A DNA stretch of 53,114 nucleotides from positions 1 to 53,114 of the forward strand of contig NZ_AEJC01000235.1 of the NCBI RefSeq assembly GCF_000317595.1, given 5' to 3'. The position numbers and the translations under genes were made by a program. The stretch is from Streptomyces ipomoeae 91-03 (GTDB lineage Bacteria > Actinomycetota > Actinomycetes > Streptomycetales > Streptomycetaceae). The notes beneath the pieces were generated by a model that saw nothing but the letters and a program-made list of their open reading frames with translations, was not told where the DNA came from and did no database searches. Positions 1 through 8,194 of the stretch are shown one piece after another (positions within the stretch are counted from its first letter, which is position 1; each line of letters opens with the position of its first letter).

Positions 1-643
1 ACCCTAGGTGCCGGTACCCACCGCGAATCACCATCTCCTTGCCATCGATGATGTTCTTCCACGGCATGTCGTCGACCCGCGCCCACGGCGCCCGGCCGAT
101 CAAGGACGCCGTCCGGTCCTTCGCCACCCAGAGCGGGGTGATGCCGTCCTCCACGGCGTTGACCGAGCGCCGGTGCACGCTGCTCGGGCCGAGGTGGTGA
201 TACTGGATCTCCCAGCCGATCCTGAGACCGCCCGGACCGGTGACGACGGCATCCGAGACGCTCCGCCGGTTGGCCACGGGAACCTCGGCCTCGGCGTCCA
301 GGCCGTACCGCCCGGCGGTCTCGACGATCCGCTCCTTGGTGGCCCTGTGCTGCGCGCTCTCCGCCGGCGTCGCCTTGTGCGTGATCGGCAGGTGCGAGGC
401 AACGAGCGGTCGCCGTCCGCCCACGCGCCCTCGGCGGATGAACATCCAGGGCGACTTGCCACCCCACTCCGAGAGGCACTCTCGCTTTTCGTGATGTGCC
501 AGGCATTCGAGCATCTGCGGGTCACGCCCGGAGACGCTGGCGGTGACCTCTTGGAGCAGATCGGGACAATCCGGCTGAACGAGGCCAAAAAGGGACAGAT
601 TTACCTCTATGCCATATCCGGCGTGCCATACCCCATTAGCCAT
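1..643 (-). CDS. CoiA-like competence family protein (predicted nuclease), C-terminus off window
   Basis: An open frame runs on the minus strand from ATG 643-641 to the window edge, at least 214 residues with no stop. The start MANGVWHAGYGIEVNL, the segment LPITHKATPAESAQHRATKE and the core GLRIGWEIQYHHL followed by GITPLWV and RAPWARVDDMPW match the actinobacterial CoiA-like family. That family is predicted to carry a restriction-endonuclease-like fold; the G-x-x-x-GWEIQY segment fits the catalytic strand. In-frame GC-rich third positions support coding, unlike the arginine-rich competing frames. The 3' end is missing, so its length cannot be judged. The biological role is unknown; the competence name comes from homology only. 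Confidence 0.8.
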   Translation of the reverse strand, partial: MANGVWHAGYGIEVNLSLFGLVQPDCPDLLQEVTASVSGRDPQMLECLAHHEKRECLSEWGGKSPWMFIRRGRVGGRRPLVASHLPITHKATPAESAQHRATKERIVETAGRYGLDAEAEVPVANRRSVSDAVVTGPGGLRIGWEIQYHHLGPSSVHRRSVNAVEDGITPLWVAKDRTASLIGRAPWARVDDMPWKNIIDGKEMVIRGGYRHLG

Positions 644-793
644 TCCTCCACCATAGGAACGACCACTGACACCCAACAGGGCGCATAAGGGATCGATCCA
701 ACGCCACTATTCAGAAAGGGAGTTCGGCACGTCTCTCCGTCCCCCGGCGCAACACAGACGGCATTGTCGGAGGAATCCGAAAGCGCTGTACTC
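644..793. other. Intergenic stretch
   Basis: 150 bases between the start of the CoiA-like gene and the 3' end of the SpoIIE-type gene. It must hold the promoter of the CoiA-like gene. I see no convincing hairpin or gene. Confidence 0.5.
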
Positions 794-2880
794 TCAACGG
801 CGTGTCCCAGCCCCCAACGGCAGCTCGCACCAAACAGCCTTGCCCCCGCCCGGGTCGCGACGGGACCCCCAGGACGAAGCAATCGCGGCGATGACCGAGA
901 TGCCGCGACCGGCCTCGTCGGCTGGTCCGGCTTGCCGTCGACGCGGCAGATGATCGTCCCCATCCGTCACCTCGATGATCAGCCGACGGTCAGTGCGGCG
1001 CAGACGCAGCCCCACGGGTGGGGTGCCATGTTGGAGAGCATTCGCCATCAACTCACTCGCGGCCAGCACGCCGAGGTCGCACGTCTCAGCTGGGAGGCGC
1101 CAGGAGGCGAGCGTGTCCCGCGTAAATGTCCTGGCGCGCGGGGCCGCCTCAATGCCGCCGACGAGACCCAGCGCCGCACTGACGAAGAGCTCGGCGTCCG
1201 GGCCGGTGCGGATGGGATGCTGGAGAGCCATCACGGCGATGTCGTCTTCGAGATGTGCGTCGACATCCAGGGTGCGGAGGAGCGTGGTGCAGATGTCGGC
1301 AGGGGTGCCCTGGACGCCAGCGAGTGTGCGCTCCAGTACGGCCACGCTTTCGTCGATGTCCTGGCCTCGGCGTTCGACCAGGCCGTCGGTGTAGAGAACG
1401 GCGGTGGAGCCGGGTGGCAGGCCGACAGAGCCGGAGGCGTGCCGCCAGCCGCCTGTGCCGAGAGGAGGCCCGGTGGGGTCCTCGGCACGGCGGACGGTGC
1501 CGTCCTCGTCCCGCACAAGAATCGGCAGGTGGCCGGCGGACGCGTAGACGAGCTGTCCTTCGTTCGGGTCGTGGACGGCGTACACACAGGTGGCGATCTG
1601 GCTAGCGGCGATCTCGGCGGCGAGACCGTCGAGGAGCTGGAGCACCTCATGCGGAGGCAAATCCAGTCGGGCATAGGCTCGAACAGCAGCACGCAGCTGG
1701 CCCATGGCCGCAGCAGCGCGCACCCCGCGGCCCATAACGTCTCCGATGACAAAGGCTGTGCGGCCGGCCCCTAGGGAGACGACGTCATACCAGTCGCCAC
1801 CAGCATCGGAGTCTCCAGGCTGGTAGGTGGCGGCAATGCGCAGGTCGTCAGGCTGTTCTAGCTCCTGCGGAAGCAGGGACTGCTGAAGACTAACGGCCGT
1901 CTTGTGTCGATCCTTCTCAGCGAGAGCGAGCCTCTCGCGCAGCACAGCAACGTCCTCGTCCGACCCGTAAGAGTTGTTCAGGGTTGTTCGGAACAACTCA
2001 GGGTTAGGGTCTCCTGCGGGCGATCTGGGATGGGGAAGCACGCTTCCCTCGATGACGCGTGCTTCGGAGGAATCGTGGCGCTCTGCGGTGACACCCAGGT
2101 CGTCTGCAGCGTCCCGCACAGCCTCCTGTTCACGGTCCAAAGCGTCGTCGGTTCGCGCCAGGATCTCGTCGATTTGGTCAAGAGCGCTGTCCTCACCTGA
2201 TACTTCGTGAGCGATGGCGTCAGCGGGGATTGCGGGCAGGTCGCCAACATCGCTGGCCAGAGGCTTCCGGCCGATGTCCAGCAGATACGCCTCCAACATC
2301 TGCACCCGCCGGGCAGCAAGGTCGGCAATGCGCTGGGCTTCGTCACGCTGCCTTACTGCACGCTCAAGCTGGGCGCTCAGCCGCGCCTCCTGGCCCCGAG
2401 CGCGTTCAAGCTGTGGCCGCAGCGCGCGCATCGGATCCGGTGAGTGCACGCTGACCCCACTGAGCACGTCGATACGCCGCGACAACTCAGCAACCTTGGC
2501 TTGTGCCTGGCCGAGGACAAGGAAGAGCATCGAGGCGATCCGGAGCGCCTGTTGGCGTCCCTGCTCACTCGCCTCGTATGCCTGGCGCGCACGCACGAGG
2601 TCCTTGTAGACCTGAATCGTGCGTTCCTTCTCCTCAATGAGCTCGCGCGGCGACACGACCACCTGGCCGTCGATGCCGACCAGGATCGGAGCGTTCTGCG
2701 CCTTGTCCCAGAGGGCCCGCGCCTCGCGGACGCGGCCCAGCGCCTGCTGGGCTGGCTCGTCGGGGAAGCACACATCCGCGAGGGCCTCCACCACATCCCA
2801 GGTCAGGTTCTCCCCTGACAAATGAATGCGCAGGCGGCGGAGGTCTGCGACTCGCCCATCGGCGAAGTGTTCTGGGGTCA
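794..2880 (-). pseudogene. SpoIIE-type PP2C phosphatase with C-terminal anti-sigma-like ATPase, 3' part of an IS-interrupted gene
   Basis: Open minus-strand frame of about 694 codons, listed to the IS edge because it belongs to a longer gene whose 5' part lies at 4564-4762. It has a coiled coil (about residues 100-220 from TTG 2821), a linker, a SpoIIE/PP2C domain (about 310-510; GDSDAGGDWYDVV, GDVMGRGVRAA, YTDGLVERRG, EDDIAVMAL) and an RsbW-like HATPase domain (about 550-670; LAASELMANALQHG, GRGISVIAAI). Such proteins dephosphorylate anti-sigma-factor antagonists and may also act as anti-sigma kinases. The first in-frame start after the insertion is TTG 2821, so a shortened protein with both catalytic domains could still be made. 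The lost part is a helix-rich N-terminal module. Confidence 0.85.
2878..2880. repeat. 3-bp target-site duplication TCA, left copy
   Basis: TCA directly abuts the left inverted repeat of the IS5-family element; the same TCA lies just outside the right end at 4564-4566. Removing the element and one copy restores an uninterrupted reading frame (…SRL-TPEHFADG…), which confirms the boundary. Confidence 0.85.
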
Positions 2881-3096
2881 GAAGCCGTATCTCAACCGAT
2901 CATGGAACGTGCAGGTCGAACAGGTTTCCCGCCGGGGTGATCTTCCCGGTGTATGCGCATGAAGGCAGGGCCTCCTGGTAGCTCGGGGGTGCGACCCCAT
3001 TCCGAGCGGTTCCCGGAGGCCCTGTTGTCGTTGTTGTACGCGCCCGAGCCCGTTGACTTCAACTCGCCCGCCGTGTCGTGTGATTGCCTCGCGCAC

Positions 3097-3945
3097 GTGT
3101 ACGGCAACGCGGCCGACCGTCCCGAACGGGTGCGCCGGTATCCGTCGGACATGACGGACACGGAGTGGGCGGCCATCCGGCCGCTGCTGCCGGTGCCGGC
3201 CTGGCTCCAGGGGCGGGGCGGACAGCCCGAGGGCTACTGCCACCGGCAGATGTTGGACGCGATCCGCTATCTGGTCGCGGGCGGGATCTCGTGGCGGGCG
3301 ATGCCCGCGGACTTCCCCGATTGGGGCCGGGTTTACGCCTTCTTCCGCCGCTGGCGCGAGCACGGGCTGATCGCCGAGTTCCACGACCGGCTGCGCGGAC
3401 GGGTAAGGGAGCGCGAAGGCCGAGAGGCCGAGCCCACGGCCGGGATCATCGACGCGCAGTCGGTGCGGGCCGCCGCGACGGTGCCGGCCTCCTCACGCGG
3501 TTACGACGGCGGGAAGAAAGTGCCCGGGCGTAAGCGGCACATCGTGACCGACTGCCTCGGCTTGCTCCTGGTCGTCGCGGTCACCGCCGCGAACATCGGC
3601 GACCGCGACGCCGCCGTGGGCCTGTTGGCCCGGCTGCGCAGCCTGCACCGCGACATCACCCTCGTCTGGGCCGACGGCGGCTACACCGGCTCCATCGTCG
3701 ACTGGTGCCGTCAGAAACTCGCCCTGACCTTGGAGATCGTCAAACGCACCGACGACATGCAGGGGTTCGTGGTGCTGCCCAGACGCTGGGTGGCAGAGCG
3801 CACGTTCGCGTGGCTGATGAACTCCCGCCGACTGGCGAGGGATTACGAAACACTGCCCGCTACCAGCGAGGCGATGATCCGGTGGTCGATGGTCACGCGG
3901 ATGGGCCGGCGTCTGGCACGGCCACGGACCGTCGGCCGGCGCTGA
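3097..3945 (+). CDS. IS5-family DDE transposase
   Basis: The product starts with the family signature YPSDMTDTEWAAIRPLLP, then a helix-turn-helix-like segment (YLVAGGISWRAMPADFP). The catalytic triad is visible: D in GIIDAQSV, D in VWADGGYTG and E in RRWVAERTFAWL. It would cut and join the ends of the surrounding element. GTG 3097 (282 residues) is chosen because it keeps about 15 residues ahead of YPSD; the frame is open back to ATG 2953, so the start is uncertain. The 3' end overlaps the converging passenger gene by 53 bases. No frameshift is needed, so it appears complete. Confidence 0.85.
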   Translation: MYGNAADRPERVRRYPSDMTDTEWAAIRPLLPVPAWLQGRGGQPEGYCHRQMLDAIRYLVAGGISWRAMPADFPDWGRVYAFFRRWREHGLIAEFHDRLRGRVREREGREAEPTAGIIDAQSVRAAATVPASSRGYDGGKKVPGRKRHIVTDCLGLLLVVAVTAANIGDRDAAVGLLARLRSLHRDITLVWADGGYTGSIVDWCRQKLALTLEIVKRTDDMQGFVVLPRRWVAERTFAWLMNSRRLARDYETLPATSEAMIRWSMVTRMGRRLARPRTVGRR

Positions 3946-4468
3946 ACATGCCCGACGTCTCCTGCACCAGCCACCCGCGCTCCGCCAGGCGCCTGGCCTT
4001 CGAGCGCACCCCCTCGACCTTGGCCGGCGTCGTCTGAAGGCCCAGCCCCACCGCGATCTCCTTGGCCTTGAGCGGCCCCTGGCCCGCCGGGCACCGCTCC
4101 TCCACCACACCCAGAATCCGCTGGTAGTCCGAGGTCAGCACCGTCACCGGGAGCCCGTCTCGCCACGGCGGCACCGTCGAGCCCGGCACCGGTGCAGGCG
4201 AGGGCACTGTTGCCTGCTCGGCCTCGGTCCGGGGTTCGGTCACCGCAGTCGTCTCGGCCGCGGAGGCGGCCAACGCCTCGACCAGCTCCTCCCGCGCGAT
4301 CACCCGCCGGTCCAGCTCGATCTCCGCGGCCTCCAATGCCTCAGCCAGCCGCGCGGCATCCTCCCGCAGGCCCTCCACCCGCAGGCCCTCCACCCGCACA
4401 CGGGCAGCCGTCTCCCGCTCCTCCAGCATTCCCAGCACCGACGCCACCGCGCACCCCTCGGCCATCAA
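3893..4468 (-). CDS. IS passenger protein, coiled coil plus winged-helix-like domain, function unknown
   Basis: A 191-residue protein inside the IS5-family element, antisense to and overlapping the transposase 3' end. Residues about 10-75 are a charged coiled coil holding a short tandem repeat (VEGLRVEGLRE, a 15-base DNA repeat near 4370-4400). After a proline-rich linker, residues about 105-190 resemble a winged-helix DNA-binding domain (SDYQRILGVVEE, LKAKEIAVGLGL, KARRLAERGWLVQE). I do not know its function; a transposition regulator or a DNA-binding protein that benefits the element are possible. Two adjacent ATGs compete for the start; the outer one is reported. Confidence 0.65.
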   Translation of the reverse strand: MMAEGCAVASVLGMLEERETAARVRVEGLRVEGLREDAARLAEALEAAEIELDRRVIAREELVEALAASAAETTAVTEPRTEAEQATVPSPAPVPGSTVPPWRDGLPVTVLTSDYQRILGVVEERCPAGQGPLKAKEIAVGLGLQTTPAKVEGVRSKARRLAERGWLVQETSGMFSAGRRSVAVPDAGPSA

Positions 4469-4563
4469 GCGGACACAAGACGCCGCATGCCTCCCTCACC
4501 CCAAGTGAGACCATGCCTGACCAGCAGAAATCAAGGGATCACATTCGGTTGAGATACGGCTTC

Positions 4564-4762
4564 TCAAGCGACTGTGCACGTCTCGAACGCTCAAACCAGC
4601 TTCATCGATCCACGATCGAATCATCTGCACCAGCACATTGGCTTCGGCGCTGGCTCCTTTGGGCGGCCCCCAGGGACGCCCTGGGCGCTTCTTCCTCTCC
4701 CCCACCGTCACTCCCCGTGTTGTTCCGCGATAACCCGCCATTGTCACCAGAACAACATCCAA
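4564..4762 (-). pseudogene. 5' part of the interrupted SpoIIE-type phosphatase gene
   Basis: Sixty-six codons from ATG 4762 up to the IS: a basic tail (GERKKRPGRPWGPPKG) and a helical module (EANVLVQMIRSWIDEAG, LSVRDVHSRL). The split codon rejoins exactly with the 3' part after deleting 2881-4563 and one TCA, giving HSRL-TPEHFADGRVADLRRL and then LSGENLTWDVVEALADVCF. That layout is common as an N-terminal helix-turn-helix-like module in Streptomyces regulators. The ancestral protein would be about 760 residues from ATG 4762, or shorter from GTG codons within the first 20 codons. The fragment now runs into the IS and stops at 4496. Confidence 0.8.
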
Positions 4763-4792
4763 GCGGTATCACCAGCCACCGCGCAGCTGGAT

Positions 4793-4827
4793 CGTGTAGG
4801 CGCATCAACCGTGAATGCGCCTACACG
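4793..4827. promoter_or_regulatory. 13-bp inverted repeat over a start codon
   Basis: CGTGTAGGCGCAT (4793-4805) is perfectly complementary to 4815-4827 across a 9-base spacer. The spacer contains GTG 4811-4813, the start of the split 63-codon gene. The repeat lies between the divergent SpoIIE-type gene and that gene. It could be a dimeric-regulator operator or an mRNA hairpin presenting the start codon in its loop. The 10-mer GTAGGCGCAT recurs just upstream of the gene at 40651. Confidence 0.6.
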
Positions 4828-4870
4828 AACCGAACTCGGAGACTTCCCGTGCACCTCACGCAAGCTGGCC
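4811..4870 (+). pseudogene. 5' third of a split 63-codon gene
   Basis: GTG 4811 opens 20 codons (VNAPTRTELGDFPCTSRKLA) that stop at the left end of IS3-family copy 1. The remaining 43 codons plus stop lie on the minus strand at 18431-18562, next to IS copy 2. Joining them with a single GCC target triplet gives one uninterrupted 63-residue frame, and its TGA overlaps the ATG of the anti-sigma-like ATPase at 18434. I do not recognise the family. The join is strong evidence that the segment between the IS copies is inverted. Confidence 0.75.
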
Positions 4871-4913
4871 TGAGGGGCCTCGCGTTTTCCGGACAGGCTT
4901 CTGACCGTTTATT

Positions 4914-5777
4914 TCACGCGGCGATTCGCAACTTCTCATACTCGGCGTGGACTTCGCGCGGAGGGCGGTAACCCGCCGCCGAGTGGAGGCGTTTGCGATT
5001 GTACCAGAATTCGATGTAGCGAGTGATGTCCTGCCGGGCGGCCTCGCGGGTCAGGTAAGTCACCCTTGATACGCGCTCGTTCTTCAGGGCACCGAAGAAT
5101 GATTCGGCCATGGCGTTGTCGAAACAGATCCCGGTGCGGCCGGCAGATCTGCGGAGCCCGAACCGGTCCAGCGTCCTCCCGAACTCGGCTGACATGTAGT
5201 TACTTCCGCGATCCGAGTGAAATATCGCGTCGGCCGAGAGGTTCCTGTTCCGTGCCGCGTTACGGATCGCCCTGGATATCAGTGAGGTTTGGTAGTGGTC
5301 GTCCATGGCGTAACCGATGACTTCCTTCGTGCAGCAGTCGATGACCGTTGCGAGGTACAGCCAGCCTTCCCCGGTCGCGATATAGGTAATGTCACCGACG
5401 AGCTTCTCGCCGGGCGCATCCGCGGTGAAGTCGCGGCCGACGAGGTCCAGCACCTGGCCGGCCGCAGCCTGAGTGAGGTTGAACCTCTTCGGTCGTGGCA
5501 GGCAGGGCATCAGGCCCAGTTCGCGCATGAGGCGGCGGACCAGCTCCACGCCCGCGGCGACGTCCCAGCGGTGCAGCTGGGCCTGGATGCGCCTGTGCCC
5601 GTAGGTGCTGTCGGACATGTCGAAGGCTTTCTCGATGAGCAATTTCAGTTCTTCGCGCCGCTGGGCGGTCGCGGATTTTGGGCGGGATCGCCAGTCGTAG
5701 TAGCCGGATCTGGAGACGCCGAGTCGGCCGCACATGAACTCGACGCTGTATGCGTACTTCTCGGTGTCGAGCCGCAT
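4914..5777 (-). CDS. IS3-family transposase OrfB (integrase catalytic domain)
   Basis: 287 residues from the first ATG; the frame is open upstream to the orfA overlap, so the working protein is probably an OrfAB fusion. It has the HTH_21 segment (FDMSDSTYGHRRIQAQL) and the rve catalytic core with D in LVGDITYIATGEGWLY, D in FHSDRGSNYMSAEF and E in NAMAESFFGALKNE, followed by RYIEFWYNRKRLHS. It catalyses excision and strand transfer of the element. It is identical to the product at 18950-19813, so both copies look functional and recently spread. Confidence 0.92.
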   Translation of the reverse strand: MRLDTEKYAYSVEFMCGRLGVSRSGYYDWRSRPKSATAQRREELKLLIEKAFDMSDSTYGHRRIQAQLHRWDVAAGVELVRRLMRELGLMPCLPRPKRFNLTQAAAGQVLDLVGRDFTADAPGEKLVGDITYIATGEGWLYLATVIDCCTKEVIGYAMDDHYQTSLISRAIRNAARNRNLSADAIFHSDRGSNYMSAEFGRTLDRFGLRRSAGRTGICFDNAMAESFFGALKNERVSRVTYLTREAARQDITRYIEFWYNRKRLHSAAGYRPPREVHAEYEKLRIAA

Positions 5778-5803
5778 CTCGTCGATGAACTCGTACTTGC
5801 TTG

Positions 5804-6094
5804 CTACCGGGGATCCTTCGCGAAGTACGCTGCGGCTTTTTTCAGGAAGGTAACTTCCATCTCCAGCTCGCGGTTGCGTCGTTCGAGTTCCTTCAGGCGC
5901 GCTCGCTCGTTCACCGTCAGTTCCGCCTCGGGGGCCGGTTCCTGCTGCTTCTGGTACTTCTTCACCCAGCCGCGTAGCGTCTCCGAGTTCAGCTCAAGCT
6001 CCCGGGCGACTTCGGAGATCGTCTTGCTTGACCTCAACGCGATCTGGACGGCTTCCTCGCGGAACTCCGGCGAGTACTTACTGGGTGGCGCCAC
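5804..6094 (-). CDS. IS3-family OrfA (helix-turn-helix subunit)
   Basis: 96 residues: an N-terminal helix-turn-helix (YSPEFREEAVQIAL, SKTISEVARELELNSETLRG) and a C-terminal leucine-zipper-like coiled coil (ERARLKELERRNRELEMEV). OrfA binds the IS ends and dimerises. The frame of orfB lies at -1 relative to orfA, and an A6G run near the 3' end (…FLKKAAAY) is the likely programmed frameshift site that yields OrfAB. It is identical to the copy at 18633-18923. Confidence 0.9.
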   Translation of the reverse strand: MAPPSKYSPEFREEAVQIALRSSKTISEVARELELNSETLRGWVKKYQKQQEPAPEAELTVNERARLKELERRNRELEMEVTFLKKAAAYFAKDPR

Positions 6095-6161
6095 TTCTTC
6101 CTCGCTTCCTTGTTCAGGACAACCCTATTGGGTGCCTGTCCGGAAACTTCGTGGCCCCTCA

Positions 6162-6346
6162 GACTGCTCCTCGTCACCTTGCTGCTGATTACCCTTCTGG
6201 CGATGGGAGTAGGTGGCGCAGCAGTGACCCTCGCGCTCTGGGAGGGGCTCACGGTGCCCGCCGCTATCAGTCGAGGGGGCATCGCCTTCGCCGGGACCAT
6301 GGCCCTCGGAGCATCCTTGGTCGGTCTCTTCCTGATGGTCACGTGA
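6162..6346 (+). pseudogene. 3' fragment of a small membrane-protein gene
   Basis: Sixty codons follow the right end of IS copy 1 and end at TGA 6344-6346. The product has two hydrophobic helices (LLLVTLLLITLLAMGVGGAA and IAFAGTMALGASLVGLFLMV) joined by a short polar loop. The only starts now available lie in the IS (TTG 6110), which would add IS-derived residues. The true 5' end was lost or moved at this IS junction. I could not find it with confidence beyond the outer end of IS copy 2. Function unknown. Confidence 0.55.
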
Positions 6347-6350
6347 GGTG

Positions 6351-6384
6351 GGGGGAGCAGCCGACCGGTGTCGCCCGCTCCCCC
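6351..6384 (+). terminator. Hairpin after the membrane-protein fragment
   Basis: GGGGGAGC (6351-6358) pairs with GCTCCCCC (6377-6384), just after the stop of the membrane fragment and ahead of the converging integrase gene. It has no T-run, as is usual in Streptomyces; it is a plausible bidirectional terminator. Confidence 0.5.
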
Positions 6385-6427
6385 GCGCTTGTGCCGACCT
6401 TCAAACCGGGGGACGTGTCACAAGGGT

Positions 6428-8194
6428 CTACCACTCGTCGGTGTCGCCATACTTCCCCGGGTTCCGAGCGCGGTCCACAGCCTGTGCACAAGCCTCGATA
6501 AGGGCCGTCTCCACGGCGGCCTTGTCTGTGCCTCGCACTTGGGCCTCGACCTCCTGGCCCGTGCCGGGGCGTCGGCTGGTGCGCCAGGCCGAGGCGCGGT
6601 CGGTGTAGCGATCGGACTCGAAGTCCCAGGCTGGCACCGACCACTCTTCGGGGAGTCCGGCCGCCGCGCGTTCCCCACCGGGGAGGAACAAGGCTCGGGC
6701 GTGGAAGACCACGGTCCGTTCCGGTACGCGGTCGCGGATGGCGCTCGCACCGTCGGGGCCCCGGTGTTCCCAGCGCCATCGGTCCCATTCCTCGACCTCG
6801 GCGGTGTGGTCGGGCCAGTCCTCGCTCCACCGTGCGACGACCTCGTCGGCGTGCTTTCGGTGCAGGAAGGGGACGCGCCGCTCGCCGAGGCGGGCGACGT
6901 GAACCACCAGTTCGGCGGGGACGGGGCTCTGGACAGCCTCCGACGCAGCGCTTCCCGCAGTCGGGTCCGCGCCCCATAGGAGGCCGCCGACCTTGGCGGC
7001 GGTGTCCTTGAGGACGCGGTTGGTCAGGTGCTGGTAGCGGCGGCGCATCCGGGCGGACTTGCCAGGCTCCCAGCCCATGATGGCGTCGACAACCGCGTCT
7101 GGGACGCCGAGGATGAGCAGAACGGTCGCCGCGGTGTGGCGGGCGTCGTGAAGGCGGGCATCGCGGACGTCGGCGGCCTTCAGCAGCTCCTTCCACTTGT
7201 GGTAATCCGTGTTCGGGTTCAGGGGCTCGCCGGTGGGCGACGTGAACACGTACCCCTTTTCCGTCCACAGGTCACGGGCCCGGGCTCGCTCGCGGGCCTG
7301 CTCCTCGCGGTGCTGGCGCAGGAGCTGGAGGAGTTCGTCGGGGACACCGATGGGCCGCTGGCCAGCGCGGGACTTGGCATTCTTCGTCTCGCGCCGGGTA
7401 TTGATCTTCTGGGGGCAGAAGCCGGGCTTGCGTCCGCAACGGTCTCCGCAGCCGTGCTTGTAGCGGGGCCGCAGCCGACCACGGCGTACGCGGATGACTC
7501 CGAGCTCGAAGTCGACGTCGTCCCACTGCATGCCAAGAACCTCGCCCTGGCGCAGGCCGAGGGCCAGGGCGATGACCCAGCGGGCGGTGTTGGGGTGCTT
7601 GGCAGCCTCGGCAAGCAGGCGCTGGACCTCTTCGACGGAGTACGGCTCGACCTCTTCTTCCTCCAGGCGCGGGGCCTTGGCGATCGCGGCCGGGTTGACG
7701 GAAAGGTGGGCTCGGCGGACCGCCTCGTTGAGGGCGGTCTGCACGGTGCGGTGGACCTGGTGAGCGGTGCCGGCGGCACTGCCGGAGTCCTGCATCTTCT
7801 TGTAGAAGCGCTCCAAGTGCTCGGGGTCGAGCTTCTCCAGGCGGTGGGCACCGAGGCCGGGGATGAGGTGGTGGTTCACCGCGACGCGGTAGCCGTCGAT
7901 AGTGTTCTCCGAGACGTGCGCGGCGGCGATGTTCTCCACCCAGTGCGTCAGCCAGCTGCCCAGCGTCCAGCTCTGGCCCGCCTTGGGGACCGCGCCCTTG
8001 TCGCGCTGCCGTTCCAGCTCGCGTACGAGCTTGGTGACCTCGGGGCGGGTCCTGCGGCTGACGTGGCGCCGGTCGGGCTTGCCGTTGTCCTTGGTCCCGA
8101 CGGTGACGTAGCCGTGCCAACGGCCGTCCTTGCCCTGAAAGATGGACGAGGCTCCATTGGGCTGGCGGGACTTCGGTTCGGAGGCTCGCGTCAC
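6428..8194 (-). CDS. int: Tyrosine recombinase integrase with a long C-terminal extension
   Basis: 588 residues. The N-terminal part (about 15-75) is the arm-binding domain (SSIFQGKDGRWHGYVTV), then a core-binding SAM-like domain (about 75-170; SWTLGSWLTHWVENIAA). The catalytic domain (about 175-395) shows R in ALGLRQGEVLGMQW, H-x-x-R in LHDARHTAA, W in IMGWEPG and nucleophile Y in MRRRYQHLT. A cysteine-rich insert (CGDRCGRKPGFCPQK) lies between them. It would integrate and excise the element. Residues about 400-588 extend well beyond the family end and resemble nothing I know; the second integrase (38339-39520) lacks them. The GTG start overlaps the stop of the xis-like gene, so the two are co-translated. 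Confidence 0.9.
   Translation of the reverse strand: MTRASEPKSRQPNGASSIFQGKDGRWHGYVTVGTKDNGKPDRRHVSRRTRPEVTKLVRELERQRDKGAVPKAGQSWTLGSWLTHWVENIAAAHVSENTIDGYRVAVNHHLIPGLGAHRLEKLDPEHLERFYKKMQDSGSAAGTAHQVHRTVQTALNEAVRRAHLSVNPAAIAKAPRLEEEEVEPYSVEEVQRLLAEAAKHPNTARWVIALALGLRQGEVLGMQWDDVDFELGVIRVRRGRLRPRYKHGCGDRCGRKPGFCPQKINTRRETKNAKSRAGQRPIGVPDELLQLLRQHREEQARERARARDLWTEKGYVFTSPTGEPLNPNTDYHKWKELLKAADVRDARLHDARHTAATVLLILGVPDAVVDAIMGWEPGKSARMRRRYQHLTNRVLKDTAAKVGGLLWGADPTAGSAASEAVQSPVPAELVVHVARLGERRVPFLHRKHADEVVARWSEDWPDHTAEVEEWDRWRWEHRGPDGASAIRDRVPERTVVFHARALFLPGGERAAAGLPEEWSVPAWDFESDRYTDRASAWRTSRRPGTGQEVEAQVRGTDKAAVETALIEACAQAVDRARNPGKYGDTDEW

Larger units (their letters stand above)
2881..4563 (+). 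mobile_element. IS5-family insertion sequence with passenger gene
   Basis: 1683-bp element bounded by perfect 19-bp inverted repeats, GAAGCCGTATCTCAACCGA at 2881-2899 and its complement at 4545-4563, flanked by TCA duplications. A 3-bp TNA-type duplication is typical of the IS1031 group of the IS5 family. It carries a DDE transposase on the plus strand and a converging passenger gene on the minus strand. Both genes look intact, so it may be active. It sits in the N-terminal region of the SpoIIE-type gene. Confidence 0.85.
4871..6161 (-). mobile_element. IS3-family insertion sequence, copy 1
   Basis: 1291 bp with imperfect terminal inverted repeats: the left end starts TGAGGGGCCTCGCG and the right end is the complement of TGAGGGGCCACGAAG; both contain TTTCCGGACAGGC. 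It carries orfA and orfB in the usual IS3 order on the minus strand. Copy 2 at 18566-19856 has the same length and encodes identical proteins; I noted one base difference, near 6104 versus 18622. The flanking triplets (GCC left, GAC right) do not match, as expected if recombination or replicative transposition exchanged flanks with copy 2. Confidence 0.9.

Noticed and set aside
8..688. Plus-strand frame of 226 codons at the left edge
   Set aside because: The minus strand encodes the CoiA-like protein with clear family motifs; the plus frame is its shadow.
5289..6188. Long plus-strand frame of 299 codons across IS copy 1
   Set aside because: Antisense shadow of the transposase genes.
6385..6430. 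tRNA 3' end as attachment site next to the integrase gene
   Set aside because: A TTCAAACC-like stretch is present, but no acceptor stem, T-arm pairing or other tRNA parts can be found.
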